In this document: positions 54,662 to 64,000 of the stretch, one piece after another | Layout of the letters: each line of letters starts with the position of its first letter | Position numbering within the stretch: position 1 is the stretch's first letter | Origin: Symbiodinium microadriaticum | Taxonomy: Eukaryota > Sar > Dinophyceae > Suessiales > Symbiodiniaceae | Reading direction: 5' to 3' | Length of the DNA stretch: 64,000 bases | Assembly (NCBI GenBank): GCA_001939145.1 | Contig: LSRX01000414.1 | Location: forward strand, 354,752-418,751 | Made by a program: the position numbers and the translations under genes | Notes under the pieces: model-generated | What the model saw: the letters and a program-made list of their open reading frames with translations, nothing else | The model's database searches: none | What the model was told of the DNA's origin: nothing

Positions 54662-55438
54662 TTTCCGAAACTGCACTCGCACCAAACGACTGCCCTCAGC
54701 ACTCAGCCCCGCACACGAAAACTTTTCTTGAGCCCAGCCCATCCTAAACCCTAAAACCCTAAAGCCTAAACCCTATAAAACCCGAGCCCTGCAGACCGCC
54801 CTGAGCCTCTGCCGAGCGCAGCGCGCCACTTTGGATGGCCCAGAGAAAGGGTGAAATGGATTCCTCAACTCGGAAAAGGGTTTCCACAACGAAAGCAAAA
54901 ACAACTCATGACCCGTAGCATCAAGCTTTTTTAACTGTGCCGCGGTAACAGACCGCTCTAGGGCTTCTCAGTGAGGATCAAGATGGGACAAGATAGCCAC
55001 GCATTGCAATGATCTTGTTGGTTTGACGAGACAGTCTTTTGTTCGAAAGATCCCCTGAATGCCCAATGGGCACTGCATTCTCAGTCGTGACTGTGGTACG
55101 AACAAGATTACTATGACTGTTGTATAGAAGGCGCCAGCTGTAGCCACCAACACCGGAGCCGCTAGACCCCCAAGGCGAACCATCAGAAGTTGACGGCGCA
55201 TCCGGCTGCCATCTATGCACAAACAACGCTGCATTGATCATCATGCCTGCGCATAGAAGTTGGTTTCCGGTGTGCACCACTTCCCTTGTGTGGCCCACTT
55301 CTACCTATCTACCTACCTACCTACCTATCTATCTATATACCATGGGTTCCAGGAATTCTCGCCACTTTACTGGGTCATGCTGCTTGGGGGGAACAGTAAG
55401 CTGCTGTAAGGCTTTGATTCAACAAGAATGATCGTCAT

Positions 55439-55496
55439 CATCATCGTCGTAGTAGAAGTAGAAGTAGAAGTAGAAGTAGAAGTAGAAGTAGTAGTG

Positions 55497-55553
<57 letters not shown>

Positions 55554-55554
55554 A

Positions 55555-55607
<53 letters not shown>

Positions 55608-55611
55608 CAAG
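55439..55611. repeat. (GTA)n / (GTAGAA)n microsatellite
   Basis: About 170 bp of GTA trinucleotides preceded by six AGTAGA hexamers. It gives poly-Val on one strand and poly-Tyr on the other, neither a real product. Confidence 0.95.
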
Positions 55612-56453
55612 TTGCCGGTCATCTCTTTCCTGGTTGATCCCTCCCCCAGGCAGTATGTTTAAACCTCATGCTCAAGCTAACCGCAAGTATATGAAGGAAA
55701 AAAGCAATGGAAGCCACAGAGTTTTCGTTCCTGGCTGCACCGAACAGTCACCAGCAGTGTGGTCCTGTTGATGCACTCTCTTATAAACACACACCCTGCA
55801 TTGCCAAGAGGCTGTGCCCACCTGTCGCAGAGACGCTCATGCGGCGATTTCGGGGGCTTAGCTGCAAGGAGAAGCATAGCGAGTTGAGGGAAGGGGGTAA
55901 GTTTAGGGTTTGGGGCGTAGGGTTTAGATGCCGTGAGGGCGATCTGCATTTTGGTTTGCCATGTGGATACATCATCCTAGGTCTTCATCTTCGGGGCCTC
56001 TCACATTGAGAATACCTCACAGGTCCTGGCATCGTACCTTCAGGTCTCCGAGATTCAATCCGTTAAGCCCCTGAATCCCAAACCCGCCCCCACTGCGCCA
56101 CCCTGAAACCCTGAACCAAAGCTGGACCTTGCAAATATCTCCAGGTGGGGCCGAGTCGAAGGGGGGGGGGAACAAGATCAACCCTAAAGTCTTTAGAGGG
56201 TGCTAAGTCTGCTAGGTTCGCGTTTGTTGGAGGCTATAGGGCTATAGGGCCTTCAAGGGTCTTTCAGTCTGTGTATATACTTACACGCAAGCTTACGAGT
56301 TTGTGTACGTGATTTGTAGGTTCATCGAACTTACCCGATTCGGGATAGAACGTTTAGAATACCTCTGCCGCTTCCTGGAGCATGACGCCGTAATCAGAAC
56401 CTAGAAATCCCGTCCTCAGTCCTGCTATTATAGACATCAGGATCTGACTTGTA

Positions 56454-56560
56454 GGAGGGCCTGAAGTAATGATTCGACTATTGTTTTGGGGTATGTTATG
56501 TTATAGCTGTAGCTAAAATAGGGAACCCACATAACAGTATTGGCAATCACTTAGGACCAA
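56454..56560. mobile_element. Dispersed element family VII, copy 6, diverged
   Basis: AGGGCCTGAAGTAATGATTC, TTGTTTTGGGGTA and AGTATTGGCAATCACTTAGG retain the order of the family motifs. Confidence 0.4.
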
Positions 56561-56778
56561 CATTGCGAATGGAAATCGCATCTTGCTCATCTGACAGCTG
56601 GCCCTTGCCCAAGCCACTCACACTGCAGAGTCTGCAACTCTCCTCCACGCCATAGCACAAACATGGATGCAACCGAAACAGCACCTTGATCCTTCGGCGT
56701 GTGCCCCTACGATGAGAAAAAACGCGCTGCGAATCCCCAAGCGGCCCGAAGGGATATAGCCCCGACACAAATCCTCAC

Positions 56779-56866
56779 GCTTGCAAGTGCTCCAAGCCAT
56801 GCCTGCACGCGCAGGAGCATGTGCTCACGCTGTCCCCTGGGCGCTGACGACACGGCCTCCTCGAGC
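56779..56866 (-). CDS. 29-codon candidate exon
   Basis: An 88-nt segment (phase 2 in, 0 out): acceptor TTCGCAAAAG|G, donor AGC|GTGAGG. It reads LEEAVSSAPRGQREHMLLRV and then QAWLGALAS. A plus-strand frame of 156 codons (56699-57169) overlaps and is also unbroken, so the strand is uncertain. Confidence 0.3.
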
Positions 56867-57033
56867 CTTTTGCGAAGGGGAGTGTTCAACTATTATGTTT
56901 CAACCAATGCTTCATCAGTTGAAGTTGTAGACGCACTTCGTACACGAATCTGGGACTTTTCATTATCAGTCCGTCGGGCCCTCGGCCGATCATGGATATC
57001 CAACACGAGATTTGCGACTAGAGTAACACCACA

Positions 57034-57078
57034 ACAGCAGCACCAGCACCAGCACCAGCACCAGCACCAGCACCACTG
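57034..57078. repeat. (CACCAG)n hexamer repeat
   Basis: Six CACCAG units inside an ORF open on the plus strand (His-Gln repeat) and as (Leu-Val)n on the minus strand. Confidence 0.85.
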
Positions 57079-57580
57079 CTGTCACCATAACACAAGCAGG
57101 AGCAAGAACGACAACACTCAGCATCGGCACAAACACAATGAACAAATCAGGTCATTGGGTGTTGGATGAGAGAAGGCCACGCGCCCACCCTCGGTGCCTC
57201 CCCCTCGCCCCATCCGGCACTGCGAGTGCTTGAACGGCAAGAACTAAAATAACAGCCGAGATAAAGCCCACACGAAAAGCCATTCTTGGTAGACCACTGA
57301 GCAAAAAAAACAGAACCTTTTTCGCGGCTGAATACTAAAGCAAAAAGGTGAATAAATTGGAAAAGTCGAGGGCTTCTGGGCTCAAGCTAAGCTGCTGTCG
57401 AGCGGAGTTTTTTGTGATTGCCCGCATGACCTCGGATCGGCTGATCTTGGATTTGTATTAGCGTTCATGTCTTTAGGTTTCAGCTTAGGGCTCTCGTATG
57501 GATTGCCACAATGTCCCGTTTCATTGGCCTGATTTTGCCCCTAAAAGACATTGAAAAGAGCACTACGGGCTTAAGGTTCT

Positions 57581-57679
57581 AGGCTCCATGTACGTATACA
57601 CCTGGGCCCTAAAAAGTATCCAATATAGGGAAACCTTACTTAGACCCAAGCATGTGCTATTTTAGGTGCATGGAGCCTT
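57581..57679. mobile_element. MITE family III, copy 3
   Basis: Ends AGGCTCCATGTA and TGCATGGAGCCT. The diverged interior retains ATATAGGGA. Confidence 0.6.
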
Positions 57680-57792
57680 CGGGCTTTTAGGTTTCGAAGG
57701 GTTGAGGGCTCGCGCCTCAAGGCTTCGGAAATTCTGGGACAGGGGGTTCCTGTCTTGTTCTCTTGGGGATTCTGAGGTTTAGGGTAGAACTT

Positions 57793-57884
57793 ACCCAAAG
57801 GCCCCTAAGTAGTTACTTTTTGTGGTTTATATTTAGAATCCTGTAAGGTAATCCCAAAAAGGAACTACTTAGGGGCCTATGGGT
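57793..57884. mobile_element. MITE family II, copy 3
   Basis: About 92 bp, differing from copy 2 at only a few positions (for example AGTTACTT for AGTTCCTT). This suggests recent spread. Confidence 0.75.
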
Positions 57885-58428
57885 AGTAGGATGTAGGGTA
57901 GGGTCCAGGGTGTCTGGACTAAGGCTTGAAGGCTTGAGGACACAGAATTTTACGGAAGTGGGCTTCTACTGTAGTGACTGTAGTGGCTCCGTGCTCGTGT
58001 CTGAACATCAGGCTCAATCAGTTTTGTAAAGTTCGAGGATTTGTTAAACTCCGGTGGCGAAGGAGTCGCATCCGGAACTCGAATTTTGTCTATCCAAGAG
58101 ACCCGGGTTCAACTACAAGAAATCCTGCTATAATGCCATGGTGTTGAACTCTTCGGCACCTCAAACGCTTTGCTTGTTCTCGTGCGATTAAGGCTTTGTA
58201 AATAAATAGGGTTGAACAATTTCTCTCTCATGAGAGAAAAACGGCTGAGATTCGGGGATTGACATTCTCAGCTTGGGGTTGAAGACTCTGTTTGTAATAC
58301 CTATGACTGGTCTCATTAGAATTAGGAGTTTAGGATTGAGATAAGAATGATAACTACGATTGCTCTAGTTCATCCCTAGACCGTAAGCCCCAAACCCAAA
58401 AGGGTTTAGGGATTAGGTGATTAGGGAC

Positions 58429-58523
58429 TATAGTTATGAACTTTCGCCAGGTGGCCGCAGTGGAGCCTTCAGCCAACGTTCGGGCGAGCGTGCGGCTGAC
58501 AACTTCAAATGTCCACTGGACAC
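58429..58523 (-). CDS. 31-codon candidate exon
   Basis: A 95-nt segment (phase 1 in, 0 out) after GCCGGCAG|G, reading VQWTFEVVSRTLARTLAEGS and then TAATWRKF. The donor GTCCCT is weak. It looks coding by composition and no partner was found. Confidence 0.35.
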
Positions 58524-59942
58524 CTGCCGGCTTTCTGAGGTGTATTGAACAATAACTATGACAAGGAACCCCAAAGTATAAGTAATACTCTAACCTAGTC
58601 ATTCAAGCCCTACATTAAAGCTCGAAGACTTGAGCTGCCAATCTCAAGCCCTCCAAAAATCAAACCCCGAAGCCTCAAAACGTTCAATCTCGCCATGACT
58701 TCTCCTTGTCCGGAAATGAAGCTTACGACCCCCTAACTCTGAAATCTTTCAATGTCATAATGTTGGACCTTGAACAGTTTTTTATTGCCTCAGGCAAACC
58801 CGAAATTCCCCAACCACAAGCCCCAGCAGACCGAAAAGGCGGAGGTAGTTCCGAAAATAGAAGCCGCAATGGTTGGAGATTCTGTGCTATCACGATGCCC
58901 GTTCTATTTCATCCTGGTCAATGCCCAACGGTATGAGCCATTAACCTGTTAGAACAATACTCAATCGTGAGCCCAACAAGTGTCGAGCATTGGTAGAAAC
59001 GAGCCAGGGAATATACCGAACAAAAGCCATAGAATCCTCGACGCCATCTAGAACTCTCAGGACCCATCAAAGCCTAAGCCCTGCGCCCTTTGAAAAAAAA
59101 CCCTCAACTCGTAAACCTTAACCCGAAAGCGAACGAAGGCTTCAGCCTTTAAGCCAGCTCTCTTCCGGGCATGCATTTTTCACGGCCGTCATGAACGCAG
59201 TGACCTTCGCTGCGGAGAGAGTCTGAGTTTTACCGGCACTTTGGATTTAGAGGGTCCATATATCCTGCGTTTAGGGTTCAGGGTTTAGGGTTAGAGGGTC
59301 CATTATTGTAGGCGATTATGGATTGTGGAATTAAGCCTTCCAAAGGCTGGTCTTTTGGGACCCAATTCCGTAATGGTAGTATATATGGAGTTTCAGGGGA
59401 AGACAGGGTGTTGGGGAGTGTTGCCTTCGGAATTGGAATAGGCCTTCCTGGACTGCGATGGCACTGTTATATCGGGACTAAACCCTACACCCTGAACCCT
59501 CAAGAGATTTACTACCAGTAACTGTCGAGGCCACTTCATTTGCGCCTCTCCTCAAGGTTGAGGCTTCAGCTTAATGGGCCGCTTTCTCGTTAAAGCCTTG
59601 AGGCTCTTCTTCGCAATGCTCGGGGTGCAAAGGAGGTAGGTAGTAAGCTAACTTCAAGTGCGCTTCTATCTAGGAAGCCCTAATTCTGACTCCAATCTCG
59701 CGTTGTTTTCAAGCATGAGTTGGAATTCAAGGAGCTTGCCTACACCAGAAGCGCTGACAGGAAAACAATGGACCCAACCTTGAGTGCGAAAACGCACTGC
59801 AAAGCCCTGCCTCGCGGCTGAGGGACCCTTCTACGCATGGCACATGTGCAAGGCTAGAATCCAGAGGCCCAATTCCGGGTACCTGCAGCCTGGACTCTAA
59901 ACCCTAGCAGCCCCAACTCCCAACTGTAGGCCTTTACCACAT

Positions 59943-60022
59943 CCTAAGGGTCCATGTACTCACATACAGGAGTATGTATGTATTTATGTACGTATGTATG
60001 TATGTATGTATGTATGTATGTA

Positions 60023-60065
<43 letters not shown>

Positions 60066-60138
60066 GTGTGTATATATATATATATATATAAGCCTCAAAG
60101 TACCTAAATAGGGACTATTGGGCACATGGACCCTTAGG
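59943..60138. mobile_element. MITE family III, copy 4, swollen by a microsatellite
   Basis: Ends CCTAAGGGTCCATGTACTC and CACATGGACCCTTAGG bracket the family interior (AAAGTACCTAAATAGGGAC). The left arm is replaced by about 120 bp of (TATG)n, (TGTATG)n and (TA)n at 59971-60090. Confidence 0.65.
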
Positions 60139-60245
60139 GATAAGTTTGCGGGAAGGGGTCCGGGTAATTCGATTCAAGTACCGGTCTCTAGGAGTTCGCC
60201 AAGGTCTACCTGCTGCATAAACACCAACCCCAAAGCCGGCTCGAC

Positions 60246-60345
60246 TTTTTGCATATGCTATATGTGGTTTAGGGTTTAGGGTTTAGGGCTTTTTTTGCAT
60301 ATGCTATATGTGGTTTAGGGTTTAGGGGTTTAGGGCTTAAGCTCT
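60246..60345. repeat. Tandem duplication with telomere-like core
   Basis: TTTTTGCATATGCTATATGT plus GGTTTAGGGTTTAGGG occurs twice, with a period of about 50 bp. Confidence 0.8.
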
Positions 60346-60595
60346 AAGCTCGGAATGCTTAAATGTGTATGTTGTCGAATGTCAAAGCCTCTTAACCCCC
60401 CAAGCCCGGAACCAAATCCCTAGACCCCATCACCCTAAAGCTCAAACCCCAGCAAGAAAAACTTAGATCAAACCTAAACCCGGAAGCCCTACATCCTAGA
60501 AGCAACTCTGAACCCAAAAACCCTGAACCCTACATCCTCTACGAGTCCTACCAGAAGATCCTTCTGTCGGACCGCAGCCTGGTCTTCGAACCCTA

Positions 60596-60800
60596 TACCC
60601 TAAACCCCTAAACCCTAGGGTCTAAACCCTGAACCCAAAACCCTAAACCCTAAACCCTAGGGTCTAAACCCTAGACCCTAAACCGTGAACACCAAGCCCT
60701 GAAACCCTAGGGTCTAAACCCTGAACCCTAAACCCTGAACCCAAAACCCTAAAACCTGAACCCTAAACCCTAAACCCTATAAGTCCTAAACCCCAAAACA
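60596..60800. repeat. Telomere-like array with internal higher-order unit
   Basis: CCCTAAACCC units interspersed with CCTAGGGTCTAAACCCTGAA, itself repeated about three times. It is followed by tandem copies of ACAGCACSTTAAATCGGAAC (60800-60880). Confidence 0.75.
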
Positions 60801-60983
60801 GCACGTTAAATCGGAACCCTAAACCCAAAAACAGCACCTTAAATCGGAACCCTAAGGGCACCTTAAAAATCGGAACCTTGAGTCGAAACCATTGCGAAAG
60901 CCCAAGGGCGAATGGTGGGATGAGCTCTTCCCGCACTCCATAGCCAGCGTGAAGCAAACCCAGGGCTGAGATGTCCTGAAGAG

Positions 60984-61095
60984 TTGAGGGTTTAGGGGTT
61001 TAGCGTTAAGGGTTTAGGGGTTTAGGGGTTTGGGGCTCTTAGGGTTTAGGGTTTAGGGTTCAGGGTTCAGGGCTTAGGGTTTAGCGTAGNGGGTG
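60984..61095. repeat. Telomere-like array with ambiguous base
   Basis: TTTAGGG/TTTAGGGG units ending in GCGTAGNGGGTGGGGTGGGGT. The N at 61090 marks an uncertain base call in low-complexity DNA. Confidence 0.7.
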
Positions 61096-61726
61096 GGGTG
61101 GGGTGGTCAAGCATGTTTTGCGGGCTTGGGAGTTTGGGGAAGCTGACATGCATTGCATTAGGCGTCAGGGTTTGGGAATGAAGGCTTGCAGGTTAAGATC
61201 TCTCGATGTGACTTTAATGGTATGTATTGATGAATGAATGATGTCGTTGCCGGCCTCTCGAGAGCACAGGAGTAATTCAATAAGAAGACCGGGTTACTAG
61301 ACGTGTTTTGCTACTGCTAGTGTCGCTGTTGTAATGTTTCTACATGGGGGACCTAGCAGGATTCTAAGCCACGATTTCAGGAGTAGTTATCACAGCAGAT
61401 CGCTCCGATGCTTGCGACAACTCTAACTTGTCGTAAGATTTTGCTCTGATGATTGTTGCAGCTTATGTCGTATGTGTGACAGCATGTTAGTGCAGTTGTT
61501 CTTGCCTTTTGCTGCTTGCTGCTGCAACAGAACAATCATGACATGATGCTCCCTGAATCTTGTTATGTATGAACATTGTAACACTTGTGTCACTACTATG
61601 CAGGTCAACAACACTGCTGACATATGTGTACATGCTATGTCTGCCTTATATACTCTGTGGTTGCTCGGGCTTAAGCTTGATAGGAATGTAAGCGAATGCG
61701 GGGATGAGGGTCTAAGGTTGCGGTAT

Positions 61727-61800
61727 GTATATATATATATATACACATAAATATATGTAGATAGATAGATAGATAGGTAGATAGATAGATAGATAGATGA
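61727..61800. repeat. (TA)n and (GATA)n microsatellite
   Basis: TATATA at 61727-61745 then about ten TAGA tetramers with one GGTA. Confidence 0.95.
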
Positions 61801-61886
61801 TGGGTAGGATTGAGGGCTGGCTGTCTTTATTGGCATTCCTCGGTATAGCGACCCATCAAGCACCCTCTGAAGAGTCTCAACTCAAT

Positions 61887-61982
61887 AGGGGCTTTAATAA
61901 ATGTAAACGGTTTCGGGCTCCTTTATAGAATCACAACAAGGAACCGCAAGGAATAATATTTGGAATTATTTCGGTTTCTATA
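61887..61982. mobile_element. Dispersed element family VII, copy 7
   Basis: AGGGGCTTTAATAAATG, GGGCTCCTTTATA, CACAACAAGGAACC and GGAATTATTTCGG. Confidence 0.5.
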
Positions 61983-62421
61983 TTAGCCCGAAACATCGAC
62001 CTGCGCGCTCAACAGACCGGCGCTACTCAAGCAGTAACCCTGAATTATCAACCCCAAACGAATAGGCTTCTGTCAGACTTCGCATGCGCCTAAGGCTTCA
62101 GGGTGTAGGGTCTGTCTACGACCCCCTACGCACCCTAAAGCCTAAGCCCCCAATACACCCAACAGCTCCCAGTCTACAAATCTGCAGGTGGCCTTCACAG
62201 CCGTCTGCGGGCTACGGAACATATCCGTCATGATATCCAAGATCCTTCCTGCTTGCTCACGGCTTACGAGAGGATCAGTGTTTAGGGGTTCAGGGTCTTA
62301 ATTAGGCAAGTGAAATACAGAGATTTACTAAACGTGTTGGCTCGGACAAAGAAGCTGTAAAATAAGTTCTACAAAGCTTATATAGGGCTGGCTTCTGTAG
62401 TTCGTCCAGAAAGCCACTTAC

Positions 62422-62486
62422 GCAACCACATGTCACATTGAGGACGCAATACATGTTGGAGCGCTCCAGAGACTGTGCCCCACCAT
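62422..62486 (-). CDS. Short Trp-rich exon with GTAAGT donor
   Basis: A 65-nt segment (phase 2 in, 1 out) reading WWGTVSGALQHVLRPQCDM, ended by a perfect GTAAGT donor. The acceptor is CTTGAG|A. No partner exon has been identified. Confidence 0.35.
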
Positions 62487-62639
62487 CTCAAGTTGTCTCA
62501 TCTGCCAAGTATATCTAACTGCCTACCCTACACAGTTCACATGCATGGCACTGCCATGGCTCGAACCCTACCTGAATTGGATTCCCCCTTTCTCCTAGGA
62601 TCTGAAGATGAATGAGATCCAGGGTTAAACCTCGATTCT

Positions 62640-62774
62640 CTATGTCTTCGTTTCACGGAGAAGAGCAAGGCGACTAACAGCGTCGGTAACAGTCCCAGAC
62701 TCCTTCATCAAGCGTACCTTAGGTGACCTCCTCAAGGTGCTCGCGTTGTCAAGAAGAAGGAAGAATTCAGCCAT
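62640..62774 (-). CDS. 45-codon ORF right after a stop codon
   Basis: ATG at 62774, 11 nt past the TAA of the preceding exon, opens a 45-codon frame starting MAEFFLLLDNASTLRRS and ending RETKT with TAG. It could be a small separate gene. It could also be the true last exon of the preceding gene: GTCCGT near 62815 as donor and ACTGAG|AAATGG as acceptor would join in phase 1 and skip the TAA. Confidence 0.3.
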   Translation of the reverse strand: MAEFFLLLDNASTLRRSPKVRLMKESGTVTDAVSRLALLRETKT

Positions 62775-62785
62775 TTCTCAGTTAA

Positions 62786-63139
62786 TTAGCATTGGGCTCT
62801 CTGGGGTGTCTTTGCACACGGACCCCCGAAACTAAATGAACTTGAAGCATCAGCCCGTCGAGAACGCCATGTCGTCATCTTGGCAAGTACTGTATCGCCG
62901 ATGTTGCTGAGGAATCTGGGCAATATGGTTCTACCAGAATCCACGCGAATCGGCTCTCAAAGTGCTGTATAGTCTTGGGAACCCAATCAGGCCAAAGACA
63001 CATAGGACTCTGTTAGGTGGCTAGGTGTTGCGTGGTTACGGCAACCCAATCGTGCCTGCAATAAACTGCAGCTTGGCATTGGATGCCTTCAGGTACCTCG
63101 GTTCGCAGCCGAGCAAGAGCAAGCAAAAGCTGCGAAACC
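62786..63139 (-). CDS. C-terminal two exons of an unknown protein
   Basis: Exon 63139-63040 (100 nt, phase 1 to 2; donor GTAACC) begins FRSFCLLLLGCEPRYLKAS. Exon 62930-62786 (145 nt, phase 2) starts TILPRFLSNIGDTVLAKM, runs through a Ser-rich basic stretch (RSRRADASSSFSF) and stops at TAA. The phase match and even lengths support the join. An alternative ending is described in the entry for 62640-62774. Confidence 0.5.
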
Positions 63140-63817
63140 CTGTATTTTGATTATTGCTCTTCTTGTAAATATCATCTTAAATAAACTACATAGTCTACAC
63201 ATTAGCACATACTGTTAACATTACTTCCATCTTGCAAACTTTCGTGAGTTAGTCATCCTAAGCCCTAACCCCCAACTCCCAAGTTGAATATTCGCATTCA
63301 CGCTGGGTTTGATGAGTCTCTACGTAACCGCCCGAAGCTCCCAAGAAGCTGCGATCCATGCAGGGGCGATAAGAATTCTAAGTAACATAGCAACCTGATT
63401 AAGAATCCTTGGGTCATTATTGGAGTTCTCTTTAGGGATCTTATAAGTAATTCCTACATGACCCAAACAGCAGGGTCTTCAGGTGCCACGAATCAGTCCG
63501 AGTTAGTGGCTTAGGGCTTCGGGTTTAGAGCTTTCTTTGCCCGAGCTGCTGTTTGGATACTCGGTCCCTTTTTTTCGGGAGCAACTGTGTGCGAGGGATT
63601 GGCTTCGGGGCTGCCGGAGCTGGGGCTTTACCAACAAACGGATTCAGGGTTCATTAATAAAATCTAAGGTTCACAGTTCCGGGCTTAAAAATGTATATGG
63701 ATGCTGCTCTTTATTATGGTTGCAGCCTGTAACTCGAAAACCGCCTTACGCTTCGCCCGTGCGCGCACACGGCCTTAAAGACAGTCCCAACTCCTAGCTT
63801 CTCGGCCATGGTCTTTT

Positions 63818-63922
63818 CGGGGGTCGGGCCCGTGGGCCCGTGAGCACGTGGCGGGCCCGTGGCGGGCCCGTGGGCCCGTTGGTCATGGGCAGAGCGTGCC
63901 CGTTGGTCATGGGCAGAGCGAG
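63818..63922. repeat. GGGCCCGTG repeats and a GTTGGTCATGGGCAGAGCG duplication
   Basis: Seven GGGCCCGT words with variable spacing, then two tandem copies of GTTGGTCATGGGCAGAGCG (about 24-bp unit). This is the most GC-rich patch in the window. Confidence 0.8.
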
Positions 63923-63946
63923 GGATGCGCAGGCCAGAATAGCTGC

Positions 63947-64000
63947 AATACTTACATACATATATACATATATACATATATACATATATACATATATACA
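63947..64000. repeat. CATATATA array at the window edge
   Basis: ACATATAT octamers run off the end of the window. Confidence 0.9.

Larger units (their letters stand above)
54100..56760. other. Ambiguous stretch with microsatellites
   Basis: A plus frame 54150-54330 ends at a GTAGGT donor and a minus frame 54970-55230 has a hydrophobic run (GGLAAPVLVATAGAFYTTV). A plus frame 55707-55900 ends at GTAAGT. None could be linked to a neighbour. Confidence 0.4.
58530..62400. other. Repeat-dominated stretch, no confident gene
   Basis: Contains a family III MITE with microsatellite, two long telomere-like arrays and a family VII element. ORFs at 58706-58936 and 61423-61863 (the latter low complexity) show no splice support. 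Confidence 0.45.

Noticed and set aside
56699..57169. 156-codon plus-strand ORF with a His-Gln repeat
   Set aside because: Not accepted as a gene because the minus strand is open in several frames over the same DNA and gives an exon with paired splice sites; no plus-strand acceptor or promoter evidence was seen.
58100..58135. tRNA-like T-arm (GACCCGGGTTCAACTAC)
   Set aside because: No matching 3' stem, anticodon arm or acceptor stem could be folded around it.
1..64000. A true chromosome end
   Set aside because: Telomere-like repeats are short, degenerate, in both orientations and interspersed with unique sequence; no long perfect terminal array is present.
1..64000. A coccidian such as Eimeria, whose genome also has dispersed telomere-like heptamers
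   Set aside because: The CAG-rich coding repeats typical of that genus are not prominent, GC donors recur, and the channel gene resembles dinoflagellate ones. Not fully excluded.

Overview
The window looks like nuclear DNA of a dinoflagellate, most likely a Symbiodiniaceae-type alga. I infer this from the sequence alone and am about 70% sure. The grounds are: a carpet of TTTAGGG/CCCTAAA telomere-type repeats scattered through the whole window; no long open frame in 64 kb; short exons bounded by AG|G acceptors with both GT and GC donors; nearly all convincing exons on the minus strand; and a channel gene resembling the polycystin/TRP-like proteins I remember from dinoflagellates. A chromerid or another alveolate is the main alternative. 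Single N bases at 53092, 54485 and 61090 show that this is draft sequence.

Intact-looking ORFs are nearly all chance or low complexity. Genes appear only when short exons are linked by splice sites and reading phase. The best models, all on the minus strand, are: (1) a polycystin/TRP-like channel running from about 49.7 to 36.9 kb in 22 phase-compatible exons; (2) a multi-pass membrane protein with a signal peptide, 26.7 to 21.9 kb, starting just after a possible trans-splice acceptor; (3) the 3' part of a cysteine-rich single-pass membrane protein, 34.6 to 33.1 kb; (4) the C-terminal ends of three further genes at 32.8-32.5, 52.9-52.2 and 63.1-62.8 kb. Isolated exon candidates fill much of the rest (3.8-4.0, 8.6, 11.0-12.1, 14.0-14.4, 16.4, 17.9, 20.4-20.8, 27.3, 30.1-31.4, 35.7-36.1, 50.7, 51.7, 53.3-54.0, 56.8 and 58.4 kb). 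The same strand throughout fits the unidirectional gene clusters known in dinoflagellates.

The space between exons is built from three layers. The first is degenerate telomere-like arrays in both orientations. The second is at least eight families of short inverted-repeat elements (MITE-like, about 60-160 bp), several with repeated copies. The third is microsatellites, including a compound array of about 1.1 kb at 39.35-40.46 kb inside one intron of the channel gene. The layers are nested: telomeric heptamers interrupt MITEs, microsatellites have expanded inside a MITE, and some MITEs abut splice junctions. The strongest hint of an unusual system is a 14-bp segment containing a 3' splice site. 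It occurs three times, separated by two different MITEs, at 48975-49180, which suggests introner-like intron gain or growth.

All exon calls were made by eye from reading frame, splice motifs and phase. No similarity search was run, and phase sometimes helped choose between candidate splice sites.
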